Numbered from the stretch's first letter, positions 1 through 9,550 are shown. The stretch: 64,000 bases of DNA from Methylobacter sp. (GCA_030699385.1 JAUYMY010000024.1:81402-145401), one strand, 5' to 3'. Numbers and translations: made by a program. Notes: a model not told the origin generated them from the sequence alone.

Positions 1-3
1 TTT

Positions 4-798
4 TTATACAAACTTACTCAGCAAATTGACCCGCACATCCATGCGTTTTAGCTGGCAACCGGTGCCGAAGGGGTGAAATATCGACACGTCGGCGGCGTCG
101 CGACCAACTGCAATAATCACTCGACCACCGCGTAAAGCGCTTTCGGTTGGGTCAAAAGCATACCACTGTCCGCCGATATAGGCTTCAAACCAAGTGTGTA
201 AATTCATCGGTTCCAGCTGATATAAATAGCCGACCGCCAGTCGCGCCGGTATGCTGATGCTGCGGCATAAGGTGATGGCCAATTGGGCAAGATCTCGGCA
301 TTCGCCGTAGCCACGGTTATGGGTTTCAATCGCCGATAACGGGTATTCGCTGGAACCGGGCGTGTATTGTATAAAATGACGCACCCAATCAACAATTTCG
401 CTGACTTGATAGTAACCGGGTGGCGCATAGGCGACTATCTCGCGGGCAAGATCGCCAAACAAATCTGATTCGCAATAGCGGCTAGGCAGCAAAAAAGGCA
501 GAACTTGATGCGGTAGATCCTGAATATCAATAAAACCAGCTTCCGGCGCTCTATCAATAAAGTCAGCGGTGATGACTTCGGCAGAGATGCGAATATTAAA
601 GGCGCCAGACGGCGCAATCAGGCGTTGGCAGAAATTGCCATAGTGATCCTTGCTCTCAATAATCTGTACGCTGGGCTCAACGATATAGCGGGATCTGATG
701 GTTTTTTGCGAGCCGCCGTTTAATGGCCGCAACATTAACATTAAGGCGGTTGGCTCATTTATATGGAAGCGAAGGTCGCAGCTAACGCCTAATTTCAT
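4..798 (-). CDS. Transglutaminase-like domain protein
   Basis: A 264-residue cytosolic-looking protein with the bacterial transglutaminase-like layout: an N-terminal beta-rich region, then a papain-fold core. The presumed catalytic Cys is in GYGECRDLAQ (about residue 167), the His in HTWFEAY (about 202) and the Asp in FDPTES (about 217). The family includes proteases and amidases as well as cross-linkers, and the substrate cannot be told from sequence. The stop lies three bases inside the window edge, so the gene is complete. It is transcribed away from the genes to its right and no operon partner is visible. Confidence 0.85.
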   Translation of the reverse strand: MKLGVSCDLRFHINEPTALMLMLRPLNGGSQKTIRSRYIVEPSVQIIESKDHYGNFCQRLIAPSGAFNIRISAEVITADFIDRAPEAGFIDIQDLPHQVLPFLLPSRYCESDLFGDLAREIVAYAPPGYYQVSEIVDWVRHFIQYTPGSSEYPLSAIETHNRGYGECRDLAQLAITLCRSISIPARLAVGYLYQLEPMNLHTWFEAYIGGQWYAFDPTESALRGGRVIIAVGRDAADVSIFHPFGTGCQLKRMDVRVNLLSKFV

Positions 799-1032
799 AT
801 CAACTTGTTATGGTTATTGCTGTGGACAGTCGATTTTATCATTAATAGAGCCGAGGCTAACTGCAGTAATTTGTCGGTCATTTGAATTGCTCTTTTCGCT
901 AATGGCGAGATCGTCAGTTAGGAATGCGCATGAAATAAATTGCACCTCGGCCATTTCATATTCATTCCTTATCAAAAATTGGGGAAATGATAGAATAATG
1001 ACGCTTTATAGCTTTCAATTGGCAGGATATTT

Positions 1033-1359
1033 ATGTTCCAAGTACTGTTTTTTCTTGTTGTTATTTTACTGTGTTTTTTCATCGTTGCGCTCATCTCTGT
1101 CGGCCTGTGTCTCGGCATTGCACATCTTATCATTTACCTTAGCCCAAGCCTTGATTTGGTGTCTGTATTGGTTCCTGCGGCCATCCTGACTGTTTTGGTG
1201 ATGATTATTTACTACAAAATAGCCATGTTCATATTTACGTTTCCTTCTTTTTCTCCTCCTCCTGACGATGAAGAAGAATATGACGATGATGATGATGAAT
1301 ATCACGAGCCGACTATAATCCGCATCCATCCAAATTTTAACAAGAAAAAAAGGCGCTAG
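1033..1359 (+). CDS. Small membrane protein with acidic tail
   Basis: A 108-residue protein not recognised as a known family. Two long hydrophobic stretches (about residues 2-30 and 42-70) predict two membrane helices. They are followed by a strongly acidic stretch (PPPDDEEEYDDDDDEYHEP) and a basic end (NKKKRR). AGGA lies about 7 bases before the ATG, which supports the start. The gene ends 8 bases before the TolC-like gene, so the two are probably co-transcribed. The acidic cluster could bind cations, but that is speculation. Confidence 0.6.
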   Translation: MFQVLFFLVVILLCFFIVALISVGLCLGIAHLIIYLSPSLDLVSVLVPAAILTVLVMIIYYKIAMFIFTFPSFSPPPDDEEEYDDDDDEYHEPTIIRIHPNFNKKKRR

Positions 1360-1367
1360 CGTTGTTC

Positions 1368-2693
1368 ATGCAAATCAAGTCCCCGTTGTTTTTAGTTGCA
1401 TTGTTGCTGTGGCTTGGCCCGATGCCGGCGATGGCGCAAGACCTGGTGCAAATTTATGAATTGGCTCTGCAAAGCGATACGGTTCTTAAACAGGCCGAAG
1501 CCAATCGTATGGCGATAGGGGAAAATGAAGACCAAGCGATTGGCAAATTATTACCGACACTGGATTTGAGCGCCAACCATTCCTGGAATCGCTTAAACAA
1601 CACCAAAAGCAGCCCCAATTTCCGGGGTTCGGGTATACAAAACTATTGGGACAATAATTTCACCTTAAATCTAACGCAACCGCTTTTCCGCTGGGATTAC
1701 TGGGTTGAACTGAGCCAAGCCGACAATCAAATTGCCCAAGCCGAAGCCTTGTATCAGGATGAAATACAAAACCTGATGGTGCGAGTGGCGGCCACTTATT
1801 TCGATATTTTGGTGGCAGAAGAAAGCCTTACTTTTTCACGCGCGGAGAAAGACGCAATCGGGCGTCAACTGGAACAGGCGCAAGAGCGCTATAACGTCGG
1901 CATCATTTCGATGGTCGATGTCTATGAAGCCAGAGCGGCTTTTGACAAGGTTAAGGCGGATGAAATTAAAACGCAAAATGAGCTGGATAATAACAAAGAA
2001 CGCTTGCGTGAAATTGTCGGTCAGATTGAACTGGATTTGCTGGGTTTAAACCAAAGTTTGCCGTTAAACAAGCCGGACCCCGATGATCTGAATGCTTGGG
2101 GCAAAATCGCTGAAAATCAAAATTTAAAGGTATTGGCAGCGCTTAATGCCGCCGAAGTGGCGCGCAAAACCATTGACATACAACGTAGCGGGCATTATCC
2201 AACGGTCGATATTGTCGGCGCTTATGGCATCGCCGATAACAACAGCTCATTTGGTTTGCGCGGCGATCAGGAACGTGTTGGCGTACAACTTAATCTGCCG
2301 TTGTTTGCCGGCGGCAGCGTCAATTCGCGCACCCGGCAAGCGCATTATCGCCATGAACAAGCGAAAGAAAAACTCAATGAAACCCGGCGAGCCGTTGAGC
2401 GGCAAGTCAAAGACGCTTATCGCGGTGTTATTGCCAGCATCAGTCAAGTTAATGCCTTGCAAGCGGCGCTGACCTCGATGCAAAGTTCTTTGGAAGCGAC
2501 GGAGGCGGGACTTGAAGTGGGTACACGCACCATGATCGACGTGTTAGCCAGCCAGCGCAATTTATATGAAGCCAAGCGCAACTACGCCCGCGTTCGTTAC
2601 GATTATCTGCTCAACGGACTTAAACTCAAGCAATCGTCGAGTACCGTCAATGCTCAAGATTTAGCGGCGATTAATCAATTACTTAAACACTGA
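1368..2693 (+). CDS. TolC family outer-membrane efflux protein
   Basis: A 441-residue outer-membrane factor of the TolC/OEP family. These form trimeric channel-tunnels that connect type I secretion systems or RND/MFS pumps to the outside. A signal peptide ends near PMPAMAQ. The two-fold OEP repeat is visible: long coiled helices rich in Gln, Glu and Ala, with the conserved RYNVGIISMVDVYEARAAF in the first half and LEVGTRTMIDVLASQRNLY in the second. The ATG at 1368 is preferred over a TTG two codons upstream because it gives a proper signal peptide. No inner-membrane pump or adaptor gene is adjacent, so its partner is unknown. Confidence 0.93.
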   Translation: MQIKSPLFLVALLLWLGPMPAMAQDLVQIYELALQSDTVLKQAEANRMAIGENEDQAIGKLLPTLDLSANHSWNRLNNTKSSPNFRGSGIQNYWDNNFTLNLTQPLFRWDYWVELSQADNQIAQAEALYQDEIQNLMVRVAATYFDILVAEESLTFSRAEKDAIGRQLEQAQERYNVGIISMVDVYEARAAFDKVKADEIKTQNELDNNKERLREIVGQIELDLLGLNQSLPLNKPDPDDLNAWGKIAENQNLKVLAALNAAEVARKTIDIQRSGHYPTVDIVGAYGIADNNSSFGLRGDQERVGVQLNLPLFAGGSVNSRTRQAHYRHEQAKEKLNETRRAVERQVKDAYRGVIASISQVNALQAALTSMQSSLEATEAGLEVGTRTMIDVLASQRNLYEAKRNYARVRYDYLLNGLKLKQSSSTVNAQDLAAINQLLKH

Positions 2694-2709
2694 GAAAGTA
2701 TTTTATTCA

Positions 2710-2726
2710 CCACGAAGAGCACGAAG
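2710..2726. repeat. Dispersed CACGAAG-type intergenic repeat
   Basis: Two direct copies of CACGAAG separated by a few bases after the TolC-like gene. Related strings occur in reverse at 51499-51523 and, degenerate, around 55848-55870. This is a short intergenic repeat of unknown role that seems spread through the genome. Confidence 0.4.
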
Positions 2727-2870
2727 AATAAAACGTTGTGATCGCCGTGGTGACATTCTTTAAACAGCCTATACTTAGCCGCTTTAGACAACCTGGTACT
2801 GTTTATTCGCTCTTCCCGAACGTACTTTATTGAATTTTAAAGATATTGTATTTTAAAATTCACGTTACGC

Positions 2871-3704
2871 ATGAAATATTACCCTTTAATAACAACATGT
2901 TACATTGAAGAGCGAAAAGTGGGCTGGTATAGAGAGTATATTTCAGTGATACCCCATCCGTTTTTATTAGTCGCTACCAGTTTATTCATGGTCGTTGCCG
3001 TTGCACAAGCTGAACAACCGGCGGCCACGCCTTATCGGCCTACTGTTTCTAATCCGGCGGTGTTGCCGGTACCGGGTATGGCGGAAATAGAACTGGGCGG
3101 TCAGTACAGCAGCGGGGGGACGGAAAAACGCAGCGGCGGTTTGCCATTTCTGGCCAAATACGCCTTTAATTCGTCTTGGGGTGTGCTGGTGGGTGCCGAT
3201 CTTTACACCCATGTGGTTTCGGTGGATGACGAAACCGAGCAAGGATTTGGCGATACCTTGCTGACACTAAAACATCATCACGCCATTCTTGAAAATCTGG
3301 CGGTAGGTTTTGAGGCCAGTGTCAACATGCCCACCGCCAAACAGGCATTGGCTGGCGGTTATGATGGAACCCTGAACGGCATTGTCAGCACTAATTTGGG
3401 CGATGCTTCAGTGGACTTTAATCTGGGCGTTACCCGTTTACAAACTTATGACTCCGGCGATAACCGCTATCTAGTGAGCTGGGCGGCGGCCATAGCACAG
3501 CCGATAGCGGAGCGCTGGACGTTGTCAGGCGAAATGTCGGGGGCAGACCGAAAAGGAACGCGGGGTGTCGCGCAGTTTTTGGGATCGTTGAGTTATGAGT
3601 TAAATCCGCGTGTGATATTGGATGGCGGCTTTACCGTAGGTATGGGTTCTACCGCACAGGATTGGAGTTTGTTTACTGGGGTGACGATGTTATTGGGCAA
3701 CTGA
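2871..3704 (+). CDS. Outer-membrane beta-barrel, phenol MetA-type transporter-like
   Basis: A 277-residue protein, mostly alternating amphipathic strands and ending in the Phe/Leu-rich strand typical of barrels (SLFTGVTMLLGN). It resembles the 'MetA-pathway of phenol degradation' outer-membrane family, whose substrates are largely unknown. The hydrophobic signal segment ending VAVAQA lies at residues 33-47, so true translation may begin further in, for example at the GTG at 2946. No catabolic genes are nearby. Confidence 0.6.
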   Translation: MKYYPLITTCYIEERKVGWYREYISVIPHPFLLVATSLFMVVAVAQAEQPAATPYRPTVSNPAVLPVPGMAEIELGGQYSSGGTEKRSGGLPFLAKYAFNSSWGVLVGADLYTHVVSVDDETEQGFGDTLLTLKHHHAILENLAVGFEASVNMPTAKQALAGGYDGTLNGIVSTNLGDASVDFNLGVTRLQTYDSGDNRYLVSWAAAIAQPIAERWTLSGEMSGADRKGTRGVAQFLGSLSYELNPRVILDGGFTVGMGSTAQDWSLFTGVTMLLGN

Positions 3705-3728
3705 ATTTGTTGCATTAATGAGAAGTTC

Positions 3729-4304
3729 CTAATCATTACGCCCTCGATTCCTGTCACTGCGTTCAAACAAATGATAAGCGACTTCGCCAGCGCTTTTACT
3801 TTTCAATGGCTGCCAGTTTTCGGGTAGGCCAGAAAAATCAAAATGCAGCTCGGTTTCGACATAAATTTTGGCCTGTTTAGCCAGCCAGCCGTTTTGTTCC
3901 AACAACTGGCAGGTTTGCATAACCAAATCAAGGCCGAACGGCGGATCGAGAAACACCACGTCAAAGACCTGCGCTTGTCCTTCCAGATAGCGCAACACAT
4001 CACTTTGCACCGCTGTTATCTGCGTCGCAGACAAGGCCTGCGCATTGTCTTTTAGACTGCGGCAGGCGTGGACATTGTTTTCCACCTGGACGACCGACTT
4101 GGCGCCTCGGGAAGCGGCTTCAAAGCCCAAGGCGCCGCTGCCCGCGTATAAATCAAGACAGTGTTTGCCGACTATTTCATATTGCAACCAGTTGAATAGC
4201 GTTTCCCTGACTCTGGCCGGGGTTGGCCTTAAACCTGGCGCATCGACAAAACTTAATTGTCGGCTGCGCCAGTCGCCACCGATAATCCTGAGCTTATTTT
4301 TCAC
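3729..4304 (-). CDS. rsmD: 16S rRNA (guanine(966)-N(2))-methyltransferase RsmD
   Basis: A 191-residue Rossmann-fold methyltransferase that modifies G966 of 16S rRNA during small-subunit assembly. Visible motifs are RIIGGDWRSRQL at the N-terminus, the SAM-binding LDLYAGSGALGFEAASRGA (about residues 54-72) and the catalytic DPPFG (about 120-124). Length is normal for the family. The start overlaps the end of the upstream M16 peptidase gene by 11 bases, so the three genes form one operon. Confidence 0.95.
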   Translation of the reverse strand: MKNKLRIIGGDWRSRQLSFVDAPGLRPTPARVRETLFNWLQYEIVGKHCLDLYAGSGALGFEAASRGAKSVVQVENNVHACRSLKDNAQALSATQITAVQSDVLRYLEGQAQVFDVVFLDPPFGLDLVMQTCQLLEQNGWLAKQAKIYVETELHFDFSGLPENWQPLKSKSAGEVAYHLFERSDRNRGRND

Positions 4305-5607
4305 TGCTGCTGACGCTCGCGCCGACGGTGATGGTCTGCATTAATTGCGGATTAACGCGCCGCTTAAACGCGTCTTTTATCGACGCGACCGTAACCTGTT
4401 CGACGTTCTGCCGGAAAGTGTCCAGATAATCCAGCGGCATGTCATAAAAACCGATCATCGACACGTAGCTGGCCAGTTCCTTATTGGTGTCAAAACGCAT
4501 GGCAAAACCGCCGGTGATATTTTTCTTGGCGGCAAGCAGCTCGGCTTCGGTCGGCCCCTGATTAATAAAATCAGCCAGAGTAAGATTGAGCACGTCTAAG
4601 GCTTGTCCGGTTTGGTCGTTGCGGGTTTGCAGGCTGACCGTGAACGGCCCCGGTCTAAACATCGGCGCAAATGAACTGCGCGCGCTGTAGGCCAGGCCGC
4701 GTTTTTCCCTGACTTCATCAAACAACTTGGACACCAGCCCGCCGCCGCCGAGAATATGGTTGCCGACATACAACGTAAAATAATCGGGGTCTTTGCGGTA
4801 AGAGCCGGGCATCCCAACCAAAACATGGGTTTGCGAGGAAGGGAATTCGATGTGCTGCTTGCCTGCTTTAACCGGCATCACGACTTCCGGCAATACGTCC
4901 GGTTTTGTGCCTGCCTGCAAACCGGAAACCAGCGTTTCGGCAGTAAGCTCGGCCTGTTTTCTGGACAAGTCGCCGACAATTACCACAATCGCGTTGGCAG
5001 CGACATAATATTTTTGATAAAAACTGCGCAAATTTGCAGTTTCAAAACCGGAGACGGTAATAATCGTGCCGGAACTTGGATGCCCGTAAGGATGGTCGCC
5101 GTATAAGGCTTTATAAAAGGCGATGTCGGCTAAGTCGCCCGGCGATTCTTCCTGTTGTTTTAAACCGGCCAAGGTACGGCTTTTTTCCCGCTGAAAATCG
5201 GCTTCATTGAAACTAGGGTTGGTCAAAATACCCCGCATTGTTTCCAGTGCCTTATCGAACAAAAGTTTATCGGTTAAGGTACGCAATGAAACCGAGGCCA
5301 TATCATTGGACACGCCGGTACCGAATTGTGCGCCGACGCTTTCAAAGCGCTGGGCGATGTCATCGGCATTCCACTGTCCGGCACCGCTGTCGAGCAGTGC
5401 CGAGGTTAATGCGGACAGGCCGAACTGATCGCCGTCGCGGGCGCTGCCGGCATCGAAAGCAACCTGAATGTCCACCATCGGCAGGCCTTCGGTTTGCACA
5501 TAATAAACCCGGCTGCCTTGCGGCGTTTGCCAGTGTTCGATTTTTGCAACGGCCCAAACCGATTGACTAGCGAGTAAAAAAATAAGACTTAACAGATGGA
5601 TACGCAT
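4294..5607 (-). CDS. M16 family peptidase-like protein, inactive subunit
   Basis: A 437-residue secreted protein with two M16 (pitrilysin/processing-peptidase) domains and a signal peptide ending near SQSVWA. The zinc motif HxxEH is absent: the equivalent region reads FGLSALTSALLDSGAG. The second-domain signature VREKRGLAYSARS is present. In two-subunit M16 systems one chain is catalytic and the other supplies substrate-binding residues, and this looks like the non-catalytic partner of the next gene. Its ATG overlaps that gene's stop codon (TAATG), indicating translational coupling. Confidence 0.88.
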   Translation of the reverse strand: MRIHLLSLIFLLASQSVWAVAKIEHWQTPQGSRVYYVQTEGLPMVDIQVAFDAGSARDGDQFGLSALTSALLDSGAGQWNADDIAQRFESVGAQFGTGVSNDMASVSLRTLTDKLLFDKALETMRGILTNPSFNEADFQREKSRTLAGLKQQEESPGDLADIAFYKALYGDHPYGHPSSGTIITVSGFETANLRSFYQKYYVAANAIVVIVGDLSRKQAELTAETLVSGLQAGTKPDVLPEVVMPVKAGKQHIEFPSSQTHVLVGMPGSYRKDPDYFTLYVGNHILGGGGLVSKLFDEVREKRGLAYSARSSFAPMFRPGPFTVSLQTRNDQTGQALDVLNLTLADFINQGPTEAELLAAKKNITGGFAMRFDTNKELASYVSMIGFYDMPLDYLDTFRQNVEQVTVASIKDAFKRRVNPQLMQTITVGASVSSSEK

Positions 5608-6971
5608 TATTTGGCTCCTTTTTGGGTGTTGGGTTCGCTGGCGCTTTCATTAATCGGCAAAGGTTCCAAATAAGCGACGCTCAACTTATCTTCAAGCAGA
5701 TATTTACGCGCCACGTCGCGCACCTGTTCGGCGGTAACTTTGTTGACTTTAGTGACATAGTCATCGGCTTTTTGCCAGCCCAAGCCCACAGTTTCCAGCA
5801 TCCCCAACTGCATGGCCTGATAAAAATTGGAATCGCGCTCGTAAACCGCCGCCGCTAAAACCTGCGCCTTAATGCGCTGCAATTCAACGGTGTCGACCAG
5901 TTTAATTTGCAGGTTGGTGATTTCGTTCTTTAACGCCGCTTCCAAGTCCCATACGTTTTTTCCGGCCGCAGGTGTCGCGTCCAACGTGAACAAGCCGGAC
6001 AATCTGGAAGCCAAGCTATAACTGGCACCGGCAGAAACCGCCAGTTGCTTGCCGCGCACCAGCCCCGAGGATAACCGGGCGCTGCTGCCGCCATCAAGCA
6101 CACCGGCCAGAACTTCCAGCGCATAGGCTTCCCATTCGTGTTCGGCTGTTTTTAATGTCGGCACTTTGTAGCCCATGATGAGATACGGCAGTTTGGCCGG
6201 TAATTTCACCGTCATCTTGCGCACGCCAAGCTGTTCGACTTCATCCTGCGGCTTGACCGCTTTAATTTCGCTGGGTTTGAGCGGGGCAAAATATTTTTCC
6301 GCCAACGCGAATACCGCTTTAGGTTCGACATCGCCCGCGACCACTAAGGTGGCATTATTGGGCGCATACCAGCGCTGGTACCAGGCTTGCAAATCTTCCA
6401 CTTTATAATTGGCGATGTCCGAAGGCCAGCCGATTACAGGGTTTTTATACGGGCTGTTGGTATGGGCCAGCGCCATAAAATGCTCCTGCATTTTTGCCTG
6501 CGGGTTGTCGTCGGTGCGCATCCGGCGCTCTTCGGTGACCACTTCGAGTTCTTTTTTCAACTCCTCGGCGAGCAGATGCAAATTGCGCATTCTATCGGCT
6601 TCCAGTTCAAAACTGACCGCCAGCCTTGAGGCTTCCATGGTTTGAAAATAAGCGGTGTAATCGGTGCCGGTAAAAGCATTCTCGTCACCGCCATTTTCGG
6701 CGACAATGCGCGAAAATTCACCGGCGGGATGTTTGTCGGTGCCTTTAAACATCATGTGTTCAAGCATGTGCGAAATGCCGGTAATGCCGCCCGGCTCATA
6801 ACTTGAGCCCACTTTGTACCAGACTTGGGACACGACAACCGGTGAGCGGTGGTCTTCTTTAACCAGCACTTTTAAGCCATTGCCGAGCACATGCTCTGAG
6901 ACTTTGGTATCGGCATGGCTGGCAAACATCGGTAGCCACAGCAAGGCGGCGTAGAGTAATCGATTGTTCAT
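5607..6971 (-). CDS. M16 family zinc metallopeptidase, catalytic subunit
   Basis: A 454-residue secreted M16 peptidase. The signal peptide ends near MFASHA and the inverted zinc motif HxxEH is seen in HMLEHMMFKGT. The downstream glutamate needed for zinc is probably within ENGGDENAFTGTDYTAY. The second domain lacks the motif, as usual. The ATG at 6971 is chosen because an AGAGGG ribosome-binding site lies just upstream. It is the first gene of an operon with the inactive M16 partner and rsmD. The substrate is unknown; related pairs act in the periplasm on peptides. Confidence 0.92.
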   Translation of the reverse strand: MNNRLLYAALLWLPMFASHADTKVSEHVLGNGLKVLVKEDHRSPVVVSQVWYKVGSSYEPGGITGISHMLEHMMFKGTDKHPAGEFSRIVAENGGDENAFTGTDYTAYFQTMEASRLAVSFELEADRMRNLHLLAEELKKELEVVTEERRMRTDDNPQAKMQEHFMALAHTNSPYKNPVIGWPSDIANYKVEDLQAWYQRWYAPNNATLVVAGDVEPKAVFALAEKYFAPLKPSEIKAVKPQDEVEQLGVRKMTVKLPAKLPYLIMGYKVPTLKTAEHEWEAYALEVLAGVLDGGSSARLSSGLVRGKQLAVSAGASYSLASRLSGLFTLDATPAAGKNVWDLEAALKNEITNLQIKLVDTVELQRIKAQVLAAAVYERDSNFYQAMQLGMLETVGLGWQKADDYVTKVNKVTAEQVRDVARKYLLEDKLSVAYLEPLPINESASEPNTQKGAK

Positions 6972-7015
6972 GGTTCCCTCTTGGGTCAATTAAAATATTT
7001 CTTGTTAAAGTTTAA

Positions 7016-7843
7016 TTAAACTGACTTTATCGCCAGCGTCAACATAAAATCAGTTTCTATCTCAAAGTCCGTAGCCTCTTGAATGGCTTGTTGAACCTGT
7101 TCATTGGCGTGCCAGGCAAAAGGTGTCATGTGTAACAGGGCGAGCCTTTGCTGCGGATTCGGGGTGATTTTGTAACTGATGCGCTGTGTGTCAAGGCGCT
7201 CGAAGCCTGGCGGCAGCGCGTTTTCCAAGGCATGTTCTTTCACCTCGGCATAGATAAATTGTTTTAATTGCCATAAATGCCGGGGGCCGGGTGTCACGGT
7301 CAGCAATAAACCTGACGGTTTCAGCACGCGCGCCAGTTCGGCGTCATTCGACGGGGCAAATATTCTCAGCACAACATCGAAAAACTGGTCGGCATAAGGT
7401 AGGCGGTTGGCGCTGGCGACTATAAAACGGGCATTTGCTTGTTTTTTGGCGGCGGCAGCGATGGCGTATTTGGCGATGTCGACGCCGTGCAAGTTCATAG
7501 TGTGCGTAGACAAGGCTTCAAGTTGGCGGCTGTAATAGCCTTCGCCGCAGCCTAGATCGAGCAGTTGTTCAGGTTGGCTTGCGGCTATCATCATCGCGGC
7601 GGCTTTGGCCATCGGTTCATAATAACCGGCTTCCAAAAACGCGCGTCTGGCCTGTATCATTTGCTTGTTATCGCCCGGCTCGGAAGAGTGTTTAAACTGC
7701 ACAGGCAACAGGTTCAGATAGCCTTCTTTGGCAAGGTCAAAGTGATGGTTGTTTTCGCAAGCGTAGCTTTTTTGCTTTAACTGTAACGGGACAGCGCAAA
7801 GTGGGCATAGATAACAGGATGGTGGCGACTGAGGTTGATGCAT
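7016..7843 (-). CDS. rlmA: 23S rRNA (guanine(745)-N(1))-methyltransferase RlmA-like
   Basis: A 275-residue SAM-dependent methyltransferase. The N-terminal zinc finger of the RlmA family is intact (C13, C16, C29, H33: CPLC, then CENNHHFD), followed by the typical AKEGYLNLL. The SAM loop is LLDLGCGEGYYSRQL (about residues 94-108). RlmA methylates a guanine in helix 35 of 23S rRNA; the related TlrB modifies the neighbouring base and gives tylosin resistance, so the exact base is inferred from family. It appears to be a single-gene unit. Confidence 0.88.
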   Translation of the reverse strand: MHQPQSPPSCYLCPLCAVPLQLKQKSYACENNHHFDLAKEGYLNLLPVQFKHSSEPGDNKQMIQARRAFLEAGYYEPMAKAAAMMIAASQPEQLLDLGCGEGYYSRQLEALSTHTMNLHGVDIAKYAIAAAAKKQANARFIVASANRLPYADQFFDVVLRIFAPSNDAELARVLKPSGLLLTVTPGPRHLWQLKQFIYAEVKEHALENALPPGFERLDTQRISYKITPNPQQRLALLHMTPFAWHANEQVQQAIQEATDFEIETDFMLTLAIKSV

Positions 7844-7971
7844 GAAAACAGGGTGTTTTACTCGGCTAGACCGGGTAAAAAGGGTAGAGGGGTTGAACGG
7901 TGGTTTTTTAATGAAAGGCAGGATGAACTTAGTGTTAATCCTGCCTTGAAATAAAAAGTCGGCTCTAATGC

Positions 7972-8304
7972 TTAGAGTGACTTGTAAATTTCTAATGCTT
8001 TGTTTAATTCTTCAATAGCTTTTGGCTCATCAGCGCTTTTACCGATGATTTGAGCTTTAATAAGGCTATCGAGGCCTTTTTTTACAGCAACTTCGTTGCC
8101 TACGATTTCATCAGAAGCGCTACGTGCCGCTTTTTCATGGATATAAGCAGCGTTGAAATCGTGTTTGTTGATTTCAGCGATTGCCGCTTCAATATGTGCA
8201 ACAACTTCAGCAGCTTTTGCATCTTCTGCGAAAGCTACGTTAGTGGCGCCTAAAGAGATAGCCATAGAAAAAGTGAGTATTGCTTTTTTGATTAAATTCA
8301 TCAT
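7972..8304 (-). CDS. Small secreted helical protein, unknown function
   Basis: A 110-residue protein with a clear signal peptide (cleavage near NVAFA-EDAK) and an all-alpha mature part rich in Ala, Glu and Lys. It probably has three or four helices (AAEVVAHIEAAIAEINKHD and IEELNKALEIYKSL). It resembles small periplasmic four-helix proteins but has no haem-binding CxxCH or other motif. The start at 8304 is preferred because it gives a normal signal peptide. Longer upstream in-frame sequence is unlikely to be coding. Confidence 0.65.
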   Translation of the reverse strand: MMNLIKKAILTFSMAISLGATNVAFAEDAKAAEVVAHIEAAIAEINKHDFNAAYIHEKAARSASDEIVGNEVAVKKGLDSLIKAQIIGKSADEPKAIEELNKALEIYKSL

Positions 8305-8470
8305 ATACCTAACGTGTTTTGATGTGATTTCAGACAGTGTCTGAAAATAAATGAGTGGAAAGGAAAATCGCTTTCCGGGCTCTATCATATACGAATAATA
8401 GCTATTTTATACAAGCAATTTAAAATTAAAAATATCACACAGGCGAGGTGGTTTATTTTTAGGGATTCAA

Positions 8471-9547
8471 TCAATGCGTAGCAGGAGCGACGATACATAA
8501 ATATTTCTGGGAACGGCCGTTCTCAAACATGACGATTCGATTGACAATGTCTTTGGCGCTGCTGCTGCCTACTGGCCCTGCGCTAATGCGGCCGGTCGCC
8601 GCACTAACCAGATGCACATAGCTGTTGTATGGTCCGCCCACCAGCGGCGAATTAATTAACAGCCCGGTTTCATCTTTCTCGACCATTTTTATTGGAGCCG
8701 CGCTGCCCGGATTGCAGGCGCCGAAAAAAATCAGACCATCTTCCGATGTCAGTGAGGTCATCGACTCGGCGAAATGTGAGAATCGTTCCGGCGAGATGGC
8801 AACCGATACCTTTTGCTCGAACAGCGGCTCCCGGCAAATCTGTTCACAGAGTTGAAGCCGGTAGGGATGCTGCTGTATCGGGCTGGTGATCAGTTGATTC
8901 GGCGAACAATACTGCTGAAAACAGGCTTTATCCAGCGGTTGTAACTGTTTTTCAAGGTCTTTGAGCCGCCGCCAGATGGTGCTTGATTTCAGATCTTTTA
9001 GCTCGCCCCGGCGTGTCGCCATATAGTCACTGAATAAGCGGTTTTTTTGGAGGTCGTAGGTAATCGATAAGGCGTTTTCAAGCCCTGGCTGCGACTCGGA
9101 AAGTTGCTGCAATGTGCCTTTGTCGGCGCTTATCTGAAAGTCTTGCCAAAAGACTGCATTGTTCAGTACCGGGCCATCAAATCCGCCGTGGCTGATAAAA
9201 ATAACCCGGTCGAAAGGTGGCTGTTGTTGCTGTATTGGCTCGACTTGCCGGTAATAATCGTCCCAACTCCAGACGTCGCGAAGCTGGGTTACGCTGGCAT
9301 GAAAGCGCTTGCGGTAAAAGGCCGCCAAAATGCGTGCAGGCTGTTCCGACCAACGTGGGCTTTCGGTACTATGCGGCTCCTTGCTCAACAAGGGCACCAG
9401 CAGCACTCGCTGAGGCGGTCGCTGTAGTTGCAAGTTACCTGATTTGCCGTAAGACGAGCGGCATGATCTTAAGTGGTTGTCATTACTGTAAACCGTAGCA
9501 GCGTAACTACACAGCAGTAATAGGGGAATTAGATGTTTGATACGCAT
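8471..9547 (-). CDS. Secreted protein with possible caspase-like (clan CD) fold
   Basis: A 358-residue protein with a signal peptide (cleavage near ATVYS). No family was recognised with certainty. Two strand-like segments carry the His and Cys arrangement typical of clan CD peptidases: RVIFISHGGFDGP (H120-G121) and GLIFFGACNPGS (G276-A-C278). In caspases and gingipains these mark the catalytic dyad at the ends of neighbouring core strands. Several further cysteines could form disulfides, which fits a periplasmic location. The gene lies downstream of rnhA on the same strand with only 3 bases between them, so they may share a transcript. The peptidase assignment is inference. Confidence 0.6.
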   Translation of the reverse strand: MRIKHLIPLLLLCSYAATVYSNDNHLRSCRSSYGKSGNLQLQRPPQRVLLVPLLSKEPHSTESPRWSEQPARILAAFYRKRFHASVTQLRDVWSWDDYYRQVEPIQQQQPPFDRVIFISHGGFDGPVLNNAVFWQDFQISADKGTLQQLSESQPGLENALSITYDLQKNRLFSDYMATRRGELKDLKSSTIWRRLKDLEKQLQPLDKACFQQYCSPNQLITSPIQQHPYRLQLCEQICREPLFEQKVSVAISPERFSHFAESMTSLTSEDGLIFFGACNPGSAAPIKMVEKDETGLLINSPLVGGPYNSYVHLVSAATGRISAGPVGSSSAKDIVNRIVMFENGRSQKYLCIVAPATH

Positions 9548-9550
9548 GGT

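Noticed and set aside
698..1189. A 163-residue + strand frame between the transglutaminase and membrane-protein genes
   Set aside because: It overlaps both neighbours, has no ribosome-binding site and lacks coherent protein features. The downstream 108-residue gene has a good AGGA site.
4294..5607. M16 gene lacking HxxEH considered as a decayed pseudogene
   Set aside because: It is full-length, keeps the second-domain signature and is translationally coupled to an active partner. Paired active and inactive M16 chains are normal.
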